Of a stretch of 64,000 nt of DNA, positions 1 to 11,661 are shown in pieces; the stretch's first letter is position 1, and each line of letters starts with the position of its first letter. The stretch is from Diplolepis rosae (taxonomy: Eukaryota > Arthropoda > Insecta > Hymenoptera > Diplolepididae). The translations under genes were made by a program, and so were the position numbers. Below the pieces are notes generated by a model, which saw nothing but the letters and a program-made list of their open reading frames with translations, had not been told where the DNA came from and did not search any database. The stretch covers positions 1,178,001 to 1,242,000 of the forward strand of contig JAPYXD010000715.1 in the NCBI GenBank assembly GCA_030998225.1, written 5' to 3'.

Positions 1-900
1 CGCAGGACGGACAACTGGTCCTTCCACCAGTACATCGAGTCCCCAGTGCACCCGTGCCCGCGTCGAGGCATGGAGTGGTCACATGCTGCGACCACTTTCC
101 GCCTCGCCGCCCGCACAGTGTCCTCCAACGACCCAGCAGACCTTACCCAACCAAGCTTATCTATGAGCCTGGTTTCTTCAAGATGTTCGCGAAGTTTGTC
201 TTTGCTGAGTCGTTTTGTGTTCGAGGAGGGGCTTCTTACCATTCCGCCCCTTCCCGTATTCACTGGGTGACTCTGTTCCTGGATGCTAAACTCAATGCAC
301 TGGTCGTCACTCAAGGTTATTACCTCGAGGACGCACCAGTGGCCTATCCTTGAGGCAAGACTGGGCGCGGCAATCGTGAGGTCGATAATCGACCCCCCCG
401 ATCCTCGTCTGATCGTAAAATCCCTGCCCCGATTCAATACAATCAGGTCATTCCTGGCGACCATCTCACCGACCAAGATTCCCCTCCTGTCCGGGCGGGC
501 TTCTCCCCACTCGGGCGACTTACTATTAAAGTCGCCTGCAATAAGGGACCGCCCACTAGCCTCTTTGATGCTTTCCTCAAGGAGGAGAATCTGGGTCTCA
601 AAGATCTCGAAAGGATCGTTGGGAGAGAAGTAGCAGCTGTAGACTCGTACCCCCGCCACCTCCACCCAAACGAACCTCGCGTCGGTGTCCAAGAAATCCG
701 CGATGCTCAAATCAGGGCTGCAGATAAGGATCCCAGCCCTCCTTGATGCATCCTGGTACCAAGCAGAATTTTCGGACCATTTGTGTTGCTCACTAAATGA
801 GCAAAACATCGGCCCTCCTCTCCCTGGCAGTCTGAATCAGAAGGTTCCGGGCTTCCTTCCCTCTCCCGAGGTTGAGCTGTAGAAACTTCACTTTTCACCC
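1..900 (-). pseudogene. ORF2 fragment, APE-like endonuclease domain (R1-clade copy 1)
   Basis: The minus strand encodes a broken endonuclease domain matching the ORF2 of the copy at 36472-40029. The catalytic-type motif GDFNSKSPEW is read around 540-500 and the region equivalent to SDH is present as SDD near 300, so a conserved histidine position appears altered. The coding sequence passes through more than one frame, so it is decayed. The start codon cannot be decided because ORF1 and ORF2 overlap in this family. Only the endonuclease and the beginning of the linker to the reverse transcriptase are in the window. Confidence 0.75.
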
Positions 901-2180
901 CTCAACCTCCGGAGCTCCGCCCTGAATATTGGGCCAGGAGCCGCTCCCCGAAGCATGGGCGACATCTTATTCGCCCCTATCAGCGCAAGTCAGGCACCGA
1001 GAGGGACCCTTGCACACCTTGGCCCCGTGTGACGCGCCCCCACACCTCCAGGCATCCTTCCTGCCTGGAAGCGTGCAGCCACGCTACACATGGCCATATC
1101 CCTGGCACCTGAAGCACCGGGTAACCTCGACATGCTCCCGGATGCGGCAGTTCACCCACCCTACCCTTAGCCTACCGAGCCCCAGCAAGCTCCGGGCGTC
1201 CACCTCGGTTAAACGGACCACCGCAATCTGCACACCGCCGAAGCGGTTGTGTACCAGGCTGTAGCCTGCACTGGTCCCCGAGGTCTGGCATGCCCAGCGT
1301 GATGCATAGCGCGGTAACAACCTCTTCCTTGTTACGGTCTCGTCGAGGTCCCTAACTTCAAGAGACCTCTTCGAGACAAAAGATTTAACTTCGGTCTTCT
1401 CCCCGACCGCCTGGTCGAGCGCCTTTTCAGAGGTCGAGACGTCACCCCCTTTTTTGAGGACCAGAAAGATCTCCTCCTTCCTGGTTCTCCGAATGGAGAG
1501 GACCTCCGCTCCTGCGTTTTGGGGGTTTACCTTCGCCTTCATAGCTTTCAGGATATCGGCGTAGGACTCTCCATCCCTCATCGACACCCTGATAGCGTCG
1601 CCCGACCTGGCGGCTGGAGAGCGCCTTGGCAACTTTCCCTTTGTTTTGGGTTCCTGCGCAGAGGGCACAGGAACATCTTTCTTCTTCTTCTCTTTTTTTT
1701 CTTCTTTTTCTTCTTCTCCACCAGCTGCCATTCCCCATCCTTTTTTGGGGTCTGGCCTCTGGTGGCCGCGGCATAAGACGGCGATATGCCGCCCTTCCCT
1801 TTCTTGGGAAGCTTATCTTCGGGGGGAGAAGGAGCAACCCTCTTCTTTCCCTATGTCAGCTTCTTGGGGGTATCTCCCAGAGACGCAGAGCGCAGTCTCC
1901 GGAAGATACCCATCTTTTTTGAGGCGAGGTGGGATTCCAGCTTCTTCTGCATTTCCACCCCGCTTTCTAGAAGACATTTATGGGTGTTGAGCATTCCGCT
2001 CAACACCTCTGACGCCTCGTTTACACTTTCCTTTACATGGCCAGGGTTATTTCTCAGCATACCCTGCTGCTGGATGACACTCAGAGCCCTGGCCAACTTT
2101 TCCATTTTTGCACGTTGCTCCTTCAGTAGCTGAAGGACGTCTTTCCATCCATAAACTTCCTTTATTTTGTAAAACATTCA
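900..2180 (-). pseudogene. ORF1 (gag-like, CCHC zinc knuckles), R1-clade copy 1
   Basis: Nucleic-acid-binding ORF1 protein of a LINE. Reading minus from about 2177: a helical N-terminal part with KMEKLARALSVIQQQ, then a lysine/glutamate-rich basic stretch (about 1730-1660), the conserved block SYADILKAMKAKV (about 1565) and SIRRTRKEE (about 1500), and finally the first zinc knuckle CFRCQGYGH near 1100. The frame changes near 1850 and a stop follows the first knuckle, where CCHC motifs would normally continue (remnants read at about 1080-940). Closely similar to the ORF1 remains at 9240-10545. Confidence 0.8.
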
Positions 2181-3140
2181 TGTTAAAACTGTCGTGTCTT
2201 AAGACGGTTCGCCCATCATGGGAGCCCTACCGGGGTAGGGCTACTATCCCCGCCTGTATGGATCCCTAGTTATGTGCGCCGAAACCGAAAAGCGGCTTAT
2301 CGAATGGTCGATCCTATCGACACATTAAATGAAGCTAGTAAAAGGTTACGGGATAGGCCCGCGCCATAATTATGCTAAAGGTTTAACATCACCCCTATCG
2401 ACCGAGCGATTCCAAGTCCGCCCCGACACCTGACCCGGACTTCAGGCTAGACGGCGTGCGGTTGATCCTACGCAACGTCGGATATAAGGAAATACTGACC
2501 AGGTAATCCTTCATTCCTGCGCCCGGGCGTTCATGATTTCAACCCCGAAATTGGCTCAAGACAGTAGGAACGTGAGCGGTTTTCCTAATTTAACATGAGA
2601 TTTCACGGGATCTTTGCCCTTCGCGGCTGAACACCGAAGGGACTTACATTTACCCATATTACATCCACATAGGTGAGGTACTGACATCGCGTCCTACCCT
2701 GGTCGGGAGGCTACTACTCCTCCCTTGGCAATTCTAGTGGGAATATCCACCAGGCTCCGGCGTCCGCCCATTCACTCAGCAGTGCATTCATTCTGGTATG
2801 TGTGGGTGTCGGTATCCGATGCTTTTGCTCCACACCGCGTCCTCAAGCGCCTGAAGGTTGCGGAGCAACCATTCCAACGCGTGCGCCCGGCAGGCCCACC
2901 GCTAGGGAAAAGCCCGTCTATAGGGCTCCCTTGACGACCATCCTAAAGGCGACAGCGCAGCTACTGGCAGAGTCCTTTCGGCTACTACCGTTAGCGGGCT
3001 GCAGGACCCGCCTGCTCCGTGCATGGCCTCACGCACTCTTCTGGGCGAGACGCTGCCCTCCCGCGAAACACCCTCTCGGGAGTTGTGTAAGTTGCGTTCA
3101 GTGTCGCTGTAAGTATGTAGTGTCATGTTGCTGTCTGTGT
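2181..3140 (-). other. 5' leader of R1-clade copy 1
   Basis: About 960 bp of GC-richer non-coding sequence shared with 10546-11658 (for example the block beginning GTCTTAAGACGGTTCGCCC on the plus strand at about 2196 and 10558). Copy 2 holds roughly 100 extra bases near 11190-11330 that this copy lacks. As in other R1-clade elements the internal promoter would be expected at the extreme 5' end, but I see no certain promoter motif. Confidence 0.7.
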
Positions 3141-3241
3141 GTCCCCTCCTCCTTTCTCATCCGGGCTTGGGACCAGCATTGGCGGAGTTAGCAAATTATT
3201 ACTCCTGAGCAATTTAAAAGTATGATAAAATACGCCAAAAA

Positions 3242-3719
3242 GATCGAGTAATTCAACATTTTTTTAAACAGAAGGGGATGGAGCTTTTTTCCAGTTTTCA
3301 AAACCGTTAATATACAGGTACATAAGGGTTGAATTATGAAACGCGAATTAATTTATACTAAAAATAGTTATTATACGTGACTATTATTACGTATTATTCG
3401 TTCGTTGAACGTTCACGTTCAGAACGTGAGATAATTTTTACACTACTCCAAAGTACGTTTACTTGTTGAATTCTGTAATCTATATTTGATAAATTTATAA
3501 TAAATTAATAATTATAGTTAAGAAATAAATACATATGCCCATTTAAATATATACAACATTATATACCATAATAATAAATATTACCCAGTTATATTTTAGT
3601 ATTATTCAATAAATGTCATTTCATTAGTTTAATTATGTATACTATCAATACTAATACCGGTAAAAAAGCATGGATTTCATATTGTTACATTAATATTTAC
3701 ACTTTTCCCTTTTTACTAT
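3242..3719. repeat. Dispersed repeat family A, copy 1
   Basis: About 480 bp, nearly identical in the same orientation to 56229-56690 (both contain AACAGAAGGGGATGGAGCTT and, near the right end, CTAATACCGGTAAAAAAGCA). No coding capacity. The right end of this copy is cut exactly where the LTR at 3720 begins, so the LTR inserted into or next to it later. The segment 3141-3241 shows nothing recognisable. Confidence 0.85.
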
Positions 3720-4481
3720 TGTCACGTCCCGCGACTCTATCGCCACAAGTAACAAGCAGATTAAGAAACCAATAAAGGGATCAAGACAGCATTACAGCGA
3801 GTGTGATTTTATCGACGCAAGTTATAGACAAATCTACAGACCAATAGGATGATCAATGTGAAATTACCATGTGTCGTTATAATACCCACACATGATAACA
3901 AATCGACTGACCCAGAGAGAAAGTGAATGAAGCCCTACAATACCAACACACTATGGTCACAACATGCGACTTGTAATAGCATGTGACTCGTAATAACATG
4001 CGACTGGTCATAGCATGTTACTCGTCATACTTGACCTTTCAAAGTTCTATAAAAAGCGAAAGTTCCAGGAGAAGTCAGTCCAGTGCCATCATCTCTACAC
4101 CGCGAGTTCAGTTCAGTTAGTTAGTCAACGTCCGATTTCTACAATGTAACCAACGCGAGTCCAGTCCAGTGCCATCGAATCTAAACCGCGAGTGCAATCC
4201 AGTCAGTCTAGTCCAGCTTCACCAGATTTCTACCGCTACTCAACCCAAATTCTAACTCTACGCTGAGTTCAACGACTTTTAAAAGTGAAGGGGAATCGCC
4301 TTCCAAATTCTCTTTGAAACTGGGATCAAAGAATCAACTAGATCAACCGTCTGGACTACGAATTTACTATATAGCAGCAACTATCTCAAGATTACAACGA
4401 AGACTCAACTGACCACATTCGCCTTACTGGAGTCAATTGAATTGAATTGAATTGAATTATAGTTCGAAAAAGCTTCATGCA
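3720..4481 (+). repeat. Gypsy-type long terminal repeat (LTR)
   Basis: Starts TGTCACGTCC and ends ...TTCATGCA, giving TG...CA termini over about 762 bp. A TATA box (CTATAAAAAGCG, about 4049) is followed by initiator-like TCAGTCCAGT. The region just right of the end resembles a primer-binding site, so this is probably a 5' LTR whose internal part is lost. The start resembles that of the solo LTR at 11871 (TGTGACGTCC). No matching target duplication was found because the right partner is missing. Confidence 0.6.
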
Positions 4482-4502
4482 ATTGGGGGCGCTGCAAAAG
4501 TG
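4482..4502 (+). other. Primer-binding-site-like sequence after LTR
   Basis: ATTGGGGGCGCTGC directly follows the LTR end. TTGGGGG- after the terminal CA is the arrangement of tRNA primer sites in LTR elements. The primer tRNA is not identified. Confidence 0.4.
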
Positions 4503-5550
4503 ATAAACAGTAGCTCTGTTTTACATTTCAAGTAGTAGCATGAACCTTTCATTTTAGTTCCCAAGAGCAATTCGCAACAGGGCGCGCTGCGGAAAATCAC
4601 TCGAAATTAAATATTGATAAGAATGGATGTTAATTAGTCAAATATTTTTCTTGCGTTTACTTATCAAAATAGTAATAGTTTGAATAGTATTGTAAAAACT
4701 TAGTTTTGCTATTATTTAAAATTTGGAATTTTTTTGGAATTTGGAATTTTTTAATTTATTTGCTCAATTTAACTTCATTTTTAGACTAAAGTATTTCAAT
4801 CAGAAATTCGTTATATATGAAGTAATTAATGTAAAATTTGAAATTTGGGAAAACTATTTTCTATTGAAAAATAAGTATTTGTCATTTTTAGTCTTAAGCG
4901 AGGGGGAACTATATGTTGTTTTAATTTTCGAAGTAGAAATATGTGCATCGCATTATTGTTGATCGTGATGATCGTATTGATCGTATTGAGAAGTGTATCG
5001 AGAATTAAAAATTGCACTAAGTTTCTGATTTACGGCGAGCTGAAGCAAAAACAGCAAACACATTATTAGCGCTGAATTTTGGTAAATTTTCGATTTTAAT
5101 ATTTCCAAATAAGTGAGCCACTATTTTATTTAGAAATGCACGAATTGAATGTATCATTTGACTCTACGATTTTATTTTTAGGTATAAAATTAGAATATGA
5201 AAAGAATACAGGAAAATATGAGAGAGAAAAGAGAGCGGTGAGGATGGGCGTGCGAGCGAGAGTGCAAGCGCAACAAAAAATGGATAAAAATAATATCCAG
5301 AGGCAGAAAATGAATACAGGTGTTCAAAATTTGAAAACATTTTAAATAAGAATGAATTTCAGGACAGGGCAAATTTTTATATTTATAGATTTTGATTTAT
5401 CGTTTTCAGATCATCTCAAATAACGAATATATATCTTGAAATTGATATTTCTGCGTGTAAATTTCAAATTCATTCGGCTCTTTAAATATGTATCTTATAG
5501 GCACAGGCTAGGTCAAGAGAGAAATCTGGGGAAATTACTAAAAGAGAGAG
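4503..5550. other. AT-rich stretch without recognised genes
   Basis: Mostly AT-rich low-complexity DNA. Short open frames at 4723-4962 and 5136-5345 have biased composition and no recognisable motif, so they are not called. It may be decayed internal sequence of the LTR element on its left. Confidence 0.5.
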
Positions 5551-5554
5551 AAAA

Positions 5555-6180
5555 CCACCTATTGAAAAGAGAGGTATAACTACGTCACACGCAGCGCGAG
5601 ACTGCGCAACGCGTGACGTCACCAAAAAATATAATATAAAAAGGACACGCCGCCAAGGGAAAACTAGTCTTGTGAGCAGAATTTAAGTTCGGCAGTTTCT
5701 AAGAAACTAAAAAGGATTCTCAGCGTGAGACAATTATACCGTGCAGTTTGGCAGTGTAAAGACCCGAGAGTCATAAATTTACCGTGGTCCGTTTTTCAAT
5801 CCTTGAAAGAATCTTAGACTCAGTGCCAAAAAGAGTGAATAGTTATTGTGTCGTTGTCACACCTGTGGATATTCACTCCTTCGCAGTCGCACCTGTGGGA
5901 ATCGCATCGCAGTCATACCTGTGGGGAACATTTAAAGAAACAAAGGGAAATCATAAAGGTACCGAACTCTTCTCTCTCTCTCTCTATATATATATATGTT
6001 CTGTCTCTTTCCAACCAACCAGCCTGTGCCTCCAATTATAAATCAATTGTATCGACAATTTAATATTTTCAATTTATAATTATTTTAATAAATTCAATTT
6101 TTATTATTTGATAATCATAGTGTCTTTTCATTGACTTATCCTCATGCCTAAGCGAGGATCATTCGATCCTAACTTAAAAC
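5555..6180 (+). repeat. LTR-like or promoter-like block
   Basis: A GC-rich upstream part with TGACGTCA-like CRE motifs (GCGTGACGTCACC, about 5609), a TATA box (TATAATATAAAAAGG, about 5628), a transcribed-type region with three imperfect repeats of CACCTGTGGnnAT (5860-5930), a CT/TA microsatellite (5971-5998) and polyadenylation signals (AATAAATTC, about 6089). This U3-R-U5-like order suggests an LTR. Ends are not defined and no open frame follows, so a cellular promoter cannot be excluded. Confidence 0.4.
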
Positions 6181-7135
6181 GAGGAATCTTGGATCAAAGT
6201 AAGTATTTACGTACTTGTGACGTAACACATTATTCAATACGTTTAAGATTTTGTAAATCACTTTACGTTAAGAACATCCTTTAAAAAATTCTTTGTTTTG
6301 AAATATGAAATAAAAAAAGAAGTTTATCCTGTTGATAAAATTTTATACAGTTTTAAAAATCTTACATCGTGCTGATTCTTGCATGGTGAAGAATGTGTGT
6401 CAACAATTCAAAACCCGGTTAAATCAAAAGAACTTTAGCATGTTCAGTTTTCCTGCAAAAATAAAAAATGTTGCAAAACAATGATGAGATTATTAGCGAT
6501 ACAAAATTAATTTTCTACTGTATCACGTATTGCAATGCTTTTTCATACAATTAAAGTGATTGATACGCATAAATGTAACCAAAGTTTTATACATACGTGC
6601 CATAAAGTGCTTTTTTAAATATATTTAAATATTTGTATTCTAAGATAAAAATGTTTTATACAATATTTCTTGATTAAAAATTATTGTTTGAATTGCCGTC
6701 TATATTTAATTTACCAAAATTATAAATCAATTGACTTAAACAATGCAAGTTGCAGCGGTGGACTTGAAGTCGTCGAAGCTCCGGAGTTTTGAATTTGCAC
6801 GCGCTCGATCAAAGCTGATTGAATGCTCATATTTGTTAAACGCTTAGTTTAATTGGATTAATACTTTTCAGAAAACTTTATTATATGCTAATGAACATTT
6901 CTTTCAGTGGAAGCTTGCGCTTACTCAAAATTCCCTCGATAAATGAAGCGATTGAACACTTTCTAGCACGATTTCCAAATTGCTTGACCAAACAATAAAT
7001 AAATTGTATGTGTTATAAAAACAATAAGTTTTAAATATATACTGTCATCCTCAGAATAATTCAAAAAGTATCCTCTCAAATTTTCATGCTAAAATATCAA
7101 GATCATTGTCTTTAAGAGCGAGTTGAAGAGAAAAT
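6181..7135. other. No recognisable feature
   Basis: AT-rich DNA with no long open frame or clear repeat that I can support. Confidence 0.5.
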
Positions 7136-7141
7136 ATCAGT

Positions 7142-7690
7142 TACGTTTTTTTCGATTTTTTTGTTTCTAAACTTTTGTTGGAGTTTTTTCAATATGCAGG
7201 CAAAATTTTGGAATGGAAAAATGAAAACTGTAGGTGTTATTAATTTATAAAATCTGTCCCGCGCATTGCAACGAGCAAGCTCGCACGCTGCAACTGCGCT
7301 TAAGCTTGTTCAGGCATGCTCGGACTCGAAGCTCCTGTGGCAGTGAATTTTTCCCACTATGATTTTTTTATCAAACGGATTGCAGCAGACATGTTTAAAT
7401 CGAGATCTTGGCATTTCTGTATTAATTTGAAATAGGTGAACACTTGAAGAACATTTACAGAAAACTAAAACAGCGGTCACTGCATTCACTGCCACACGTG
7501 CTTCGAGTCCGAGCATGCCTAAACAAGCTTAAGCGTAGTTGCTTCGTGCGAGCTCGCTCGTTGCAACACGCGAGACAGATTTTATAAATTAATTACACCT
7601 ACAGTTTTTATTTTTCCATTCCAAAATTTTGCCTGCATATTGAAAAAACTTCAACAAAAATTTAGAAACAAAAAAATCGAAAAAAACTTA
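7142..7690. repeat. Foldback (long hairpin) element
   Basis: Two arms of about 205 bp, 7142-7347 and 7485-7690, are inverted copies separated by about 140 bp. Examples: TATGCAGGCAAAATTTTGG on the left against CCAAAATTTTGCCTGCATA on the right, and GGCATGCTCGGACTCGAAGC against GCTTCGAGTCCGAGCATGCC. The 68-codon open frame across the hairpin is a by-product. This is a non-autonomous foldback or MITE-like unit; target duplications were not found. Confidence 0.8.
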
Positions 7691-8186
7691 GTTCCAAATT
7701 AAAAAAAAATTCAATTGTTTATAAAAATGTACTATATTGTTATTACAAAAAAAAAAACAACGGAATGTGTGCTATAACTTTTTTGAAAGCTCGTACTCTT
7801 TCGCGCATTTCAAGTGCAAGGGTTACATTTTATATTCAAAACTGCTTTTACAGTGAGCTGTTAAAAAAAAAAAATTTCCCGAGTGCCAAACTTAAAAAAA
7901 TTATATCTCGAAATTTTCAAATATCACATTAAAAAAAAATACGTGTCGATAATTTTCGAAGTAAAAAGGCAAAAAATTTATTTTTCCAAAAAACGATTTT
8001 TATGGCTTCAGGGACAATTTCGAGCGGCCTAAATTTAGCGGCTGAAATCTAAACTTTTTTGGATTTATAAAAAACTAAAAATTAGACTTAAAAATGTACA
8101 ATTTCAAACATGTGATTAATAAAATTTTAAACTTTGTTTTGTATAAATTATGAGCAATTTAATGAATGTTAAGAAACAGCCATCCT

Positions 8187-8265
8187 TACACTGAGAAAAA
8201 AATGCTATTGAATCAAAAGCATTTCTTTCCAAAAGCATGTATACTATTAATTCATAAAAATATAC
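8187..8265 (+). repeat. Left end of a CACTGAGAAAA-type element (truncated)
   Basis: TACACTGAGAAAAAAATGC followed by GAATCAAAAGCATTTCTTT resembles the terminus of the element at 23795. It is interrupted by the poly-T start of the R1-clade copy at 8266. A right end may be CTCTCAGTGTA at about 11812, but terminal similarity is only a few bases. Confidence 0.4.
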
Positions 8266-8504
8266 TTTTTTTTTTTTTTTTTTTTCTTTTTTGGTGAGGA
8301 GGAAAAATGGCAAAATCTTTTATAGACGTTGTACAGGACTCTCCTAGGACGGGTCTAGGCATACCTGTTAAAACCAAAAAAAACCCCTCTCTCGAACTAA
8401 CCGCGCCAACCTAGGGGGGAACAAGAAAATTCCTCCCCCGGCAGACGCGGACAGCCAAGTCCGACCAGGGCGCTGAACCGCGGGTGGAGGCCCCGATGCG
8501 ATTT

Positions 8505-9250
8505 CTACTGGCCCTCCCCGTTGTTACGCTCTCGACGCCCATCAAGCTCCCTCGTCTTTTTCACAAGTGTGACGAATGACTCGATCAGCGTCCAGAACCG
8601 TTCAGACTGGAGCATGAGAGGGACCATCGTGTCAGGAGTAAGCTCGGAACCCACTGCCTGACCGAGGACCTCCCTAGCCACACCCCATTTTGCGCAGACG
8701 AAGAGTGCGTGCCCCGCGTTATCCACCGGAAAATTGCAGTAGCAACACGCCTCCTCGTCTCTCTTCTTAAAGCGCCTCAGGTACGCGTTGAAACAGCCAT
8801 GGCCCAAGAGCGTTTGCGCCAAATAAAAGCCGACTTCCCCGTGCTTTCTATTTAGCCAGGTGGCGAGCTCCGGGATTAGACGGTGTGTCTATCTCCCTTT
8901 CTGCTCACCATGCCATCTCATCTGCCACTTCTCGACGAGTCTGCGCCTTCCATCCTTGCGGATGGCCTCCTTTGCGCGAGCGATTTCCTGCAGGTCGGCG
9001 CAGGTGAGCTCCTTACGAAGCTGAAAGGTCTCCTGCCTTTCCTCCGCCAATAAATCTATTGGCGGGACGCTCGCCAGGAGCAACACAGTGCTCGTCGAGA
9101 TAGTTCTATATGCTGAAACTATTCTCAGCGCGACAAGTCTCTGCGCCGAGAACAGCCTCTTCTGGATAGCATTGTTTTGCAAGGCATTGTCCCAGACCGG
9201 AGCTGCAGACTCGGGCGACTTGCTATTAATCCGAAGCTCTTCCCGGAAGA
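8505..9250 (-). pseudogene. ORF2 C-terminal region (R1-clade copy 2)
   Basis: Encodes the end of the LINE ORF2, downstream of the reverse transcriptase. It aligns closely to 38950-39653 of copy 3 in opposite orientation. The C-terminal zinc-binding CYCNFPVDNAGHALFVC segment lies near 8770-8690. A stop at about 8890 (after EQKGR) breaks the frame. The N-terminal part continues in frame from the ORF1 knuckles through the deletion junction at 9190-9235. Confidence 0.8.
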
Positions 9251-10545
9251 CCGGGCAGGAGCCGCTCCCTGACACATGGGCGACCTCTTTGTCGCCCCTG
9301 TCTTCGCATATCAGGCACCTTCGTGGCGACTTGCAACTCTTGGCCAAGTGTCCCGTGCCGCCGCACCTCCAACAGCCGTTTTTCCTGTCGGGGTTGCTGC
9401 AGCCCCGGGACCCGTGGACTTACCCAAGGCACCTGAAGCAGCGGGCGACTTCCACGCGCTTGCGAATGCAGCACTCTACCCACCCGATCCTCAACTTACC
9501 TACCTGAAGCAGACGCGCGGCGTCTGTCTCAGCTAGCCGGATCACGGCAGTCTTCACCCCACCAAAGCGGGTGAAGAGGCTGCAGGACCCCTCAAAAGCT
9601 GGTCTGCCCAATGACAAGCACAGGGCAGGCACAACCTCTTCTTTTTCAACGGTCTCGTCGAGGTCCCTAATTTCGAGGGACCTGGTCGAGACCAGGGCTG
9701 AAATTTGCGCCCTTTCCCCGACCGCCAGGTCGAGCTCCTTTCGGAAGGCCGAAACGTCTCCCCCGTTTTTCAGGACCAGAAGGACTTCTTCCTTCCTGGT
9801 CCTCCGGATAGACAGGACCGCAAGTCCTGCCTTCCGGGGGTCGACCTTCGCCTTCATTTCCCTCAAGATGTCGGCGTAGGACTGGCCGTCCTTCGCCGAC
9901 ACCTTGATGGCGTCGCTCGACCTGGCGGGCGTGGAGCGCTTCGACTTAGGAGTGGTGGTGGTCCCCTGCGCTTTTTGGGCAGGGTCCTCCGCCCTTTTCT
10001 CCTTTTTTTTTCTTTTTTCTTTTTTTTCTTTTTTTTTTGACCACATGCCAGTCCCCTTCTTTATTTGGGGGCTGGCTCGTGGCCACCTTGGCATAAGAGG
10101 GCGAAGAGCCACCTTACCCCCTCTTGGGAGTTTTTTCCAGCGTGGGAGAGGGCGCAGATCTTTTTCCGCCCTTCGCCTGATTTTTTGGGGTATCTCCCAG
10201 AGACGCCAAACGTGGTCTCTGGCAGATCCCCAATTTCTTCATAGCGGGGTGAGATGCCATTTTCTTCTGGAATTTCACCCCGCTCTCCAGGAAGCACTTG
10301 TGGGTGTTGAGCATACCGCTCAAAACCTCAGTTGCCTCGTTCACCGAGTCTTTAACGAAGCCAGGGTTATTCCTCAGCATGCCCCGTTGTATAACGCTGA
10401 GGGCCCTGGCTAACTTTTCCATTTTTTCATTTTGCTCCTTCAGGAGCTGAAGTACGTCTTGCCATCCCTCAGCTCCTGTAGGAGTGTGTGAGTGCGCATC
10501 TGGCGCCTTCACCTCTCCATCTCCTTTATTTTTATCTGGATTCAT
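9236..10545 (-). pseudogene. ORF1 (gag-like, three CCHC knuckles), R1-clade copy 2
   Basis: Better preserved than copy 1. Starts at an ATG at 10545. N-terminal helical segment (VLQLLKEQNEKMEKLARA), lysine-rich tract near 10050-9990, conserved SYADILREMKAKV (about 9870), then knuckle 1 CFRCLG (about 9430) broken by TAA, knuckle 2 CWRCGGTGHLAKSC (about 9370-9330), and knuckle 3 beginning CLICEDRGD (about 9310). A frame change occurs near 10112. The three-knuckle array is typical of R1-clade ORF1 and would bind element RNA. Confidence 0.82.
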
Positions 10546-11658
10546 ATTTATTTTCCTCGTGTCTTAAGACGGTTCGCCCATCATGGGAGCCCTACCTCAG
10601 TAGGGCTACTATCCCCGCCTGTATAGATCCCTAGTTATATGCGCCGAAACCGAGAAGCGGCTTATCGGAAGGTCGATCCTATCGGCACATTAAATGAAGC
10701 TAGCAAAAAGGTTACGGGATAGGCCCGCGCCATAATGATGCTGAAGGTTTAACGTCACCCCTATCGAGCGAGTGGTGCCGTGTCCGCCCCGACACCTGAC
10801 CCGAACTTCAGGCTAGACGGTGTGCGATTTATCCTACGCAGCGTCGGATATAAGGAAGTACTGACCAGGTAATCCTTCATTCCTGCGCCCGGACGTCCAT
10901 GATTTCAACCCCGGCATTGGCTCCAGACAGTAGGATCGTGAGCGGTTTTCCCAGATTAACATGTGGTTTCACGGAATCTTTGCCCTTCGCGGTCGAACAC
11001 CGGAGGGACTTGCGGTTACCCATATTACTTCCACAGAGGTGAGGTACTGGCATCGCGTCCTACCCTGGTCGAGAGGCTACTACTCCACCCTTGGCTAGTC
11101 TATAGGGAATATCTACCAGGCGCCGGCCGCAGCCCCATTCACTCATCATCCCATTCATTCTGGTGTGTGTGGGTGTGGGTGTCATGCATGTGATTGTGGT
11201 GTGACCGCAAGAGCGCATGCGGGAAGTTTAGCGTCATCGCCGCACACGCATTTGGGGCGATACCCCGATTAAGGGGCCCCCGGCATTCACTCCGTGTTCG
11301 TTCATTCGGCATCAAGAGACCTGATCAAGGTCCCCTGATGCTTTCGCTCCACACCGCGTCCTCACGCGCCTGAAAGTCGCAGAACAACCGTCGTGGCACG
11401 TGCGCCCGGCAGGCCCATCACTAGGGAAAAGCCCGTCTATAGGGCTCCCTTGGCGGCCATCCTGACGGCGACAGCCCTACCGCTGGCAGAGTCCTTGCGG
11501 CTACTACCGTTGGTGGGCTGCAGGACGCGTCTGCTCCGTGCTTGGACTCATGCGTTCACCTCGGCGAGACCCTGCCCGCCCACAGAACGCTCTCTCGATT
11601 TTTAGGTGTGTTGTGTTTAGTGTCGCTGTAATGTGTTGTGTAATGTTGCTGTCTGTGT
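10546..11658 (-). other. 5' leader of R1-clade copy 2
   Basis: About 1.1 kb homologous to 2181-3140, including the plus-strand block TCTATAGGGCTCCCTTG at 11435-11451. A roughly 100-bp segment near 11190-11330 (with ATACCCCGATTAAGGGGC) is absent from copy 1. Non-coding. Confidence 0.7.
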
Positions 11659-11661
11659 TAC

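Larger units (their letters stand above)
1..3140 (-). mobile_element. R1-clade non-LTR retrotransposon, copy 1 (5' part, runs off left edge)
   Basis: Read on the minus strand this is a 5' leader (about 3140-2180), a gag-like ORF1 with CCHC knuckles, then the start of ORF2 with an APE-type endonuclease. The rest (reverse transcriptase, tail) lies left of the window. The 5' end is placed near 3140 because homology to the copy at 8266-11658 stops there (shared CTGTCTGTGT, then unrelated flanks). Three-knuckle ORF1 plus APE endonuclease fits the R1 clade. No 28S rDNA is visible, so this is not R1 sitting in its classical target. Several frameshifts and stops make it non-functional. Confidence 0.85.
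8266..11658 (-). mobile_element. R1-clade non-LTR retrotransposon, copy 2 (internally deleted)
   Basis: Minus-strand LINE with a 5' leader, ORF1, the ORF2 C-terminus, a 3' UTR and a poly(A) tail (poly-T 8266-8292 on plus). Nearly all of the endonuclease and reverse transcriptase is missing. ORF1 zinc-knuckle sequence is joined to about 20 bp of endonuclease and then to the ORF2 C-terminal region. The left flank (AAAAATATAC) and right flank (TACTCCGTAG) do not match, so no target duplication is visible. Compared with copy 3, roughly 1.9 kb of ORF2 is missing. Confidence 0.88.
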
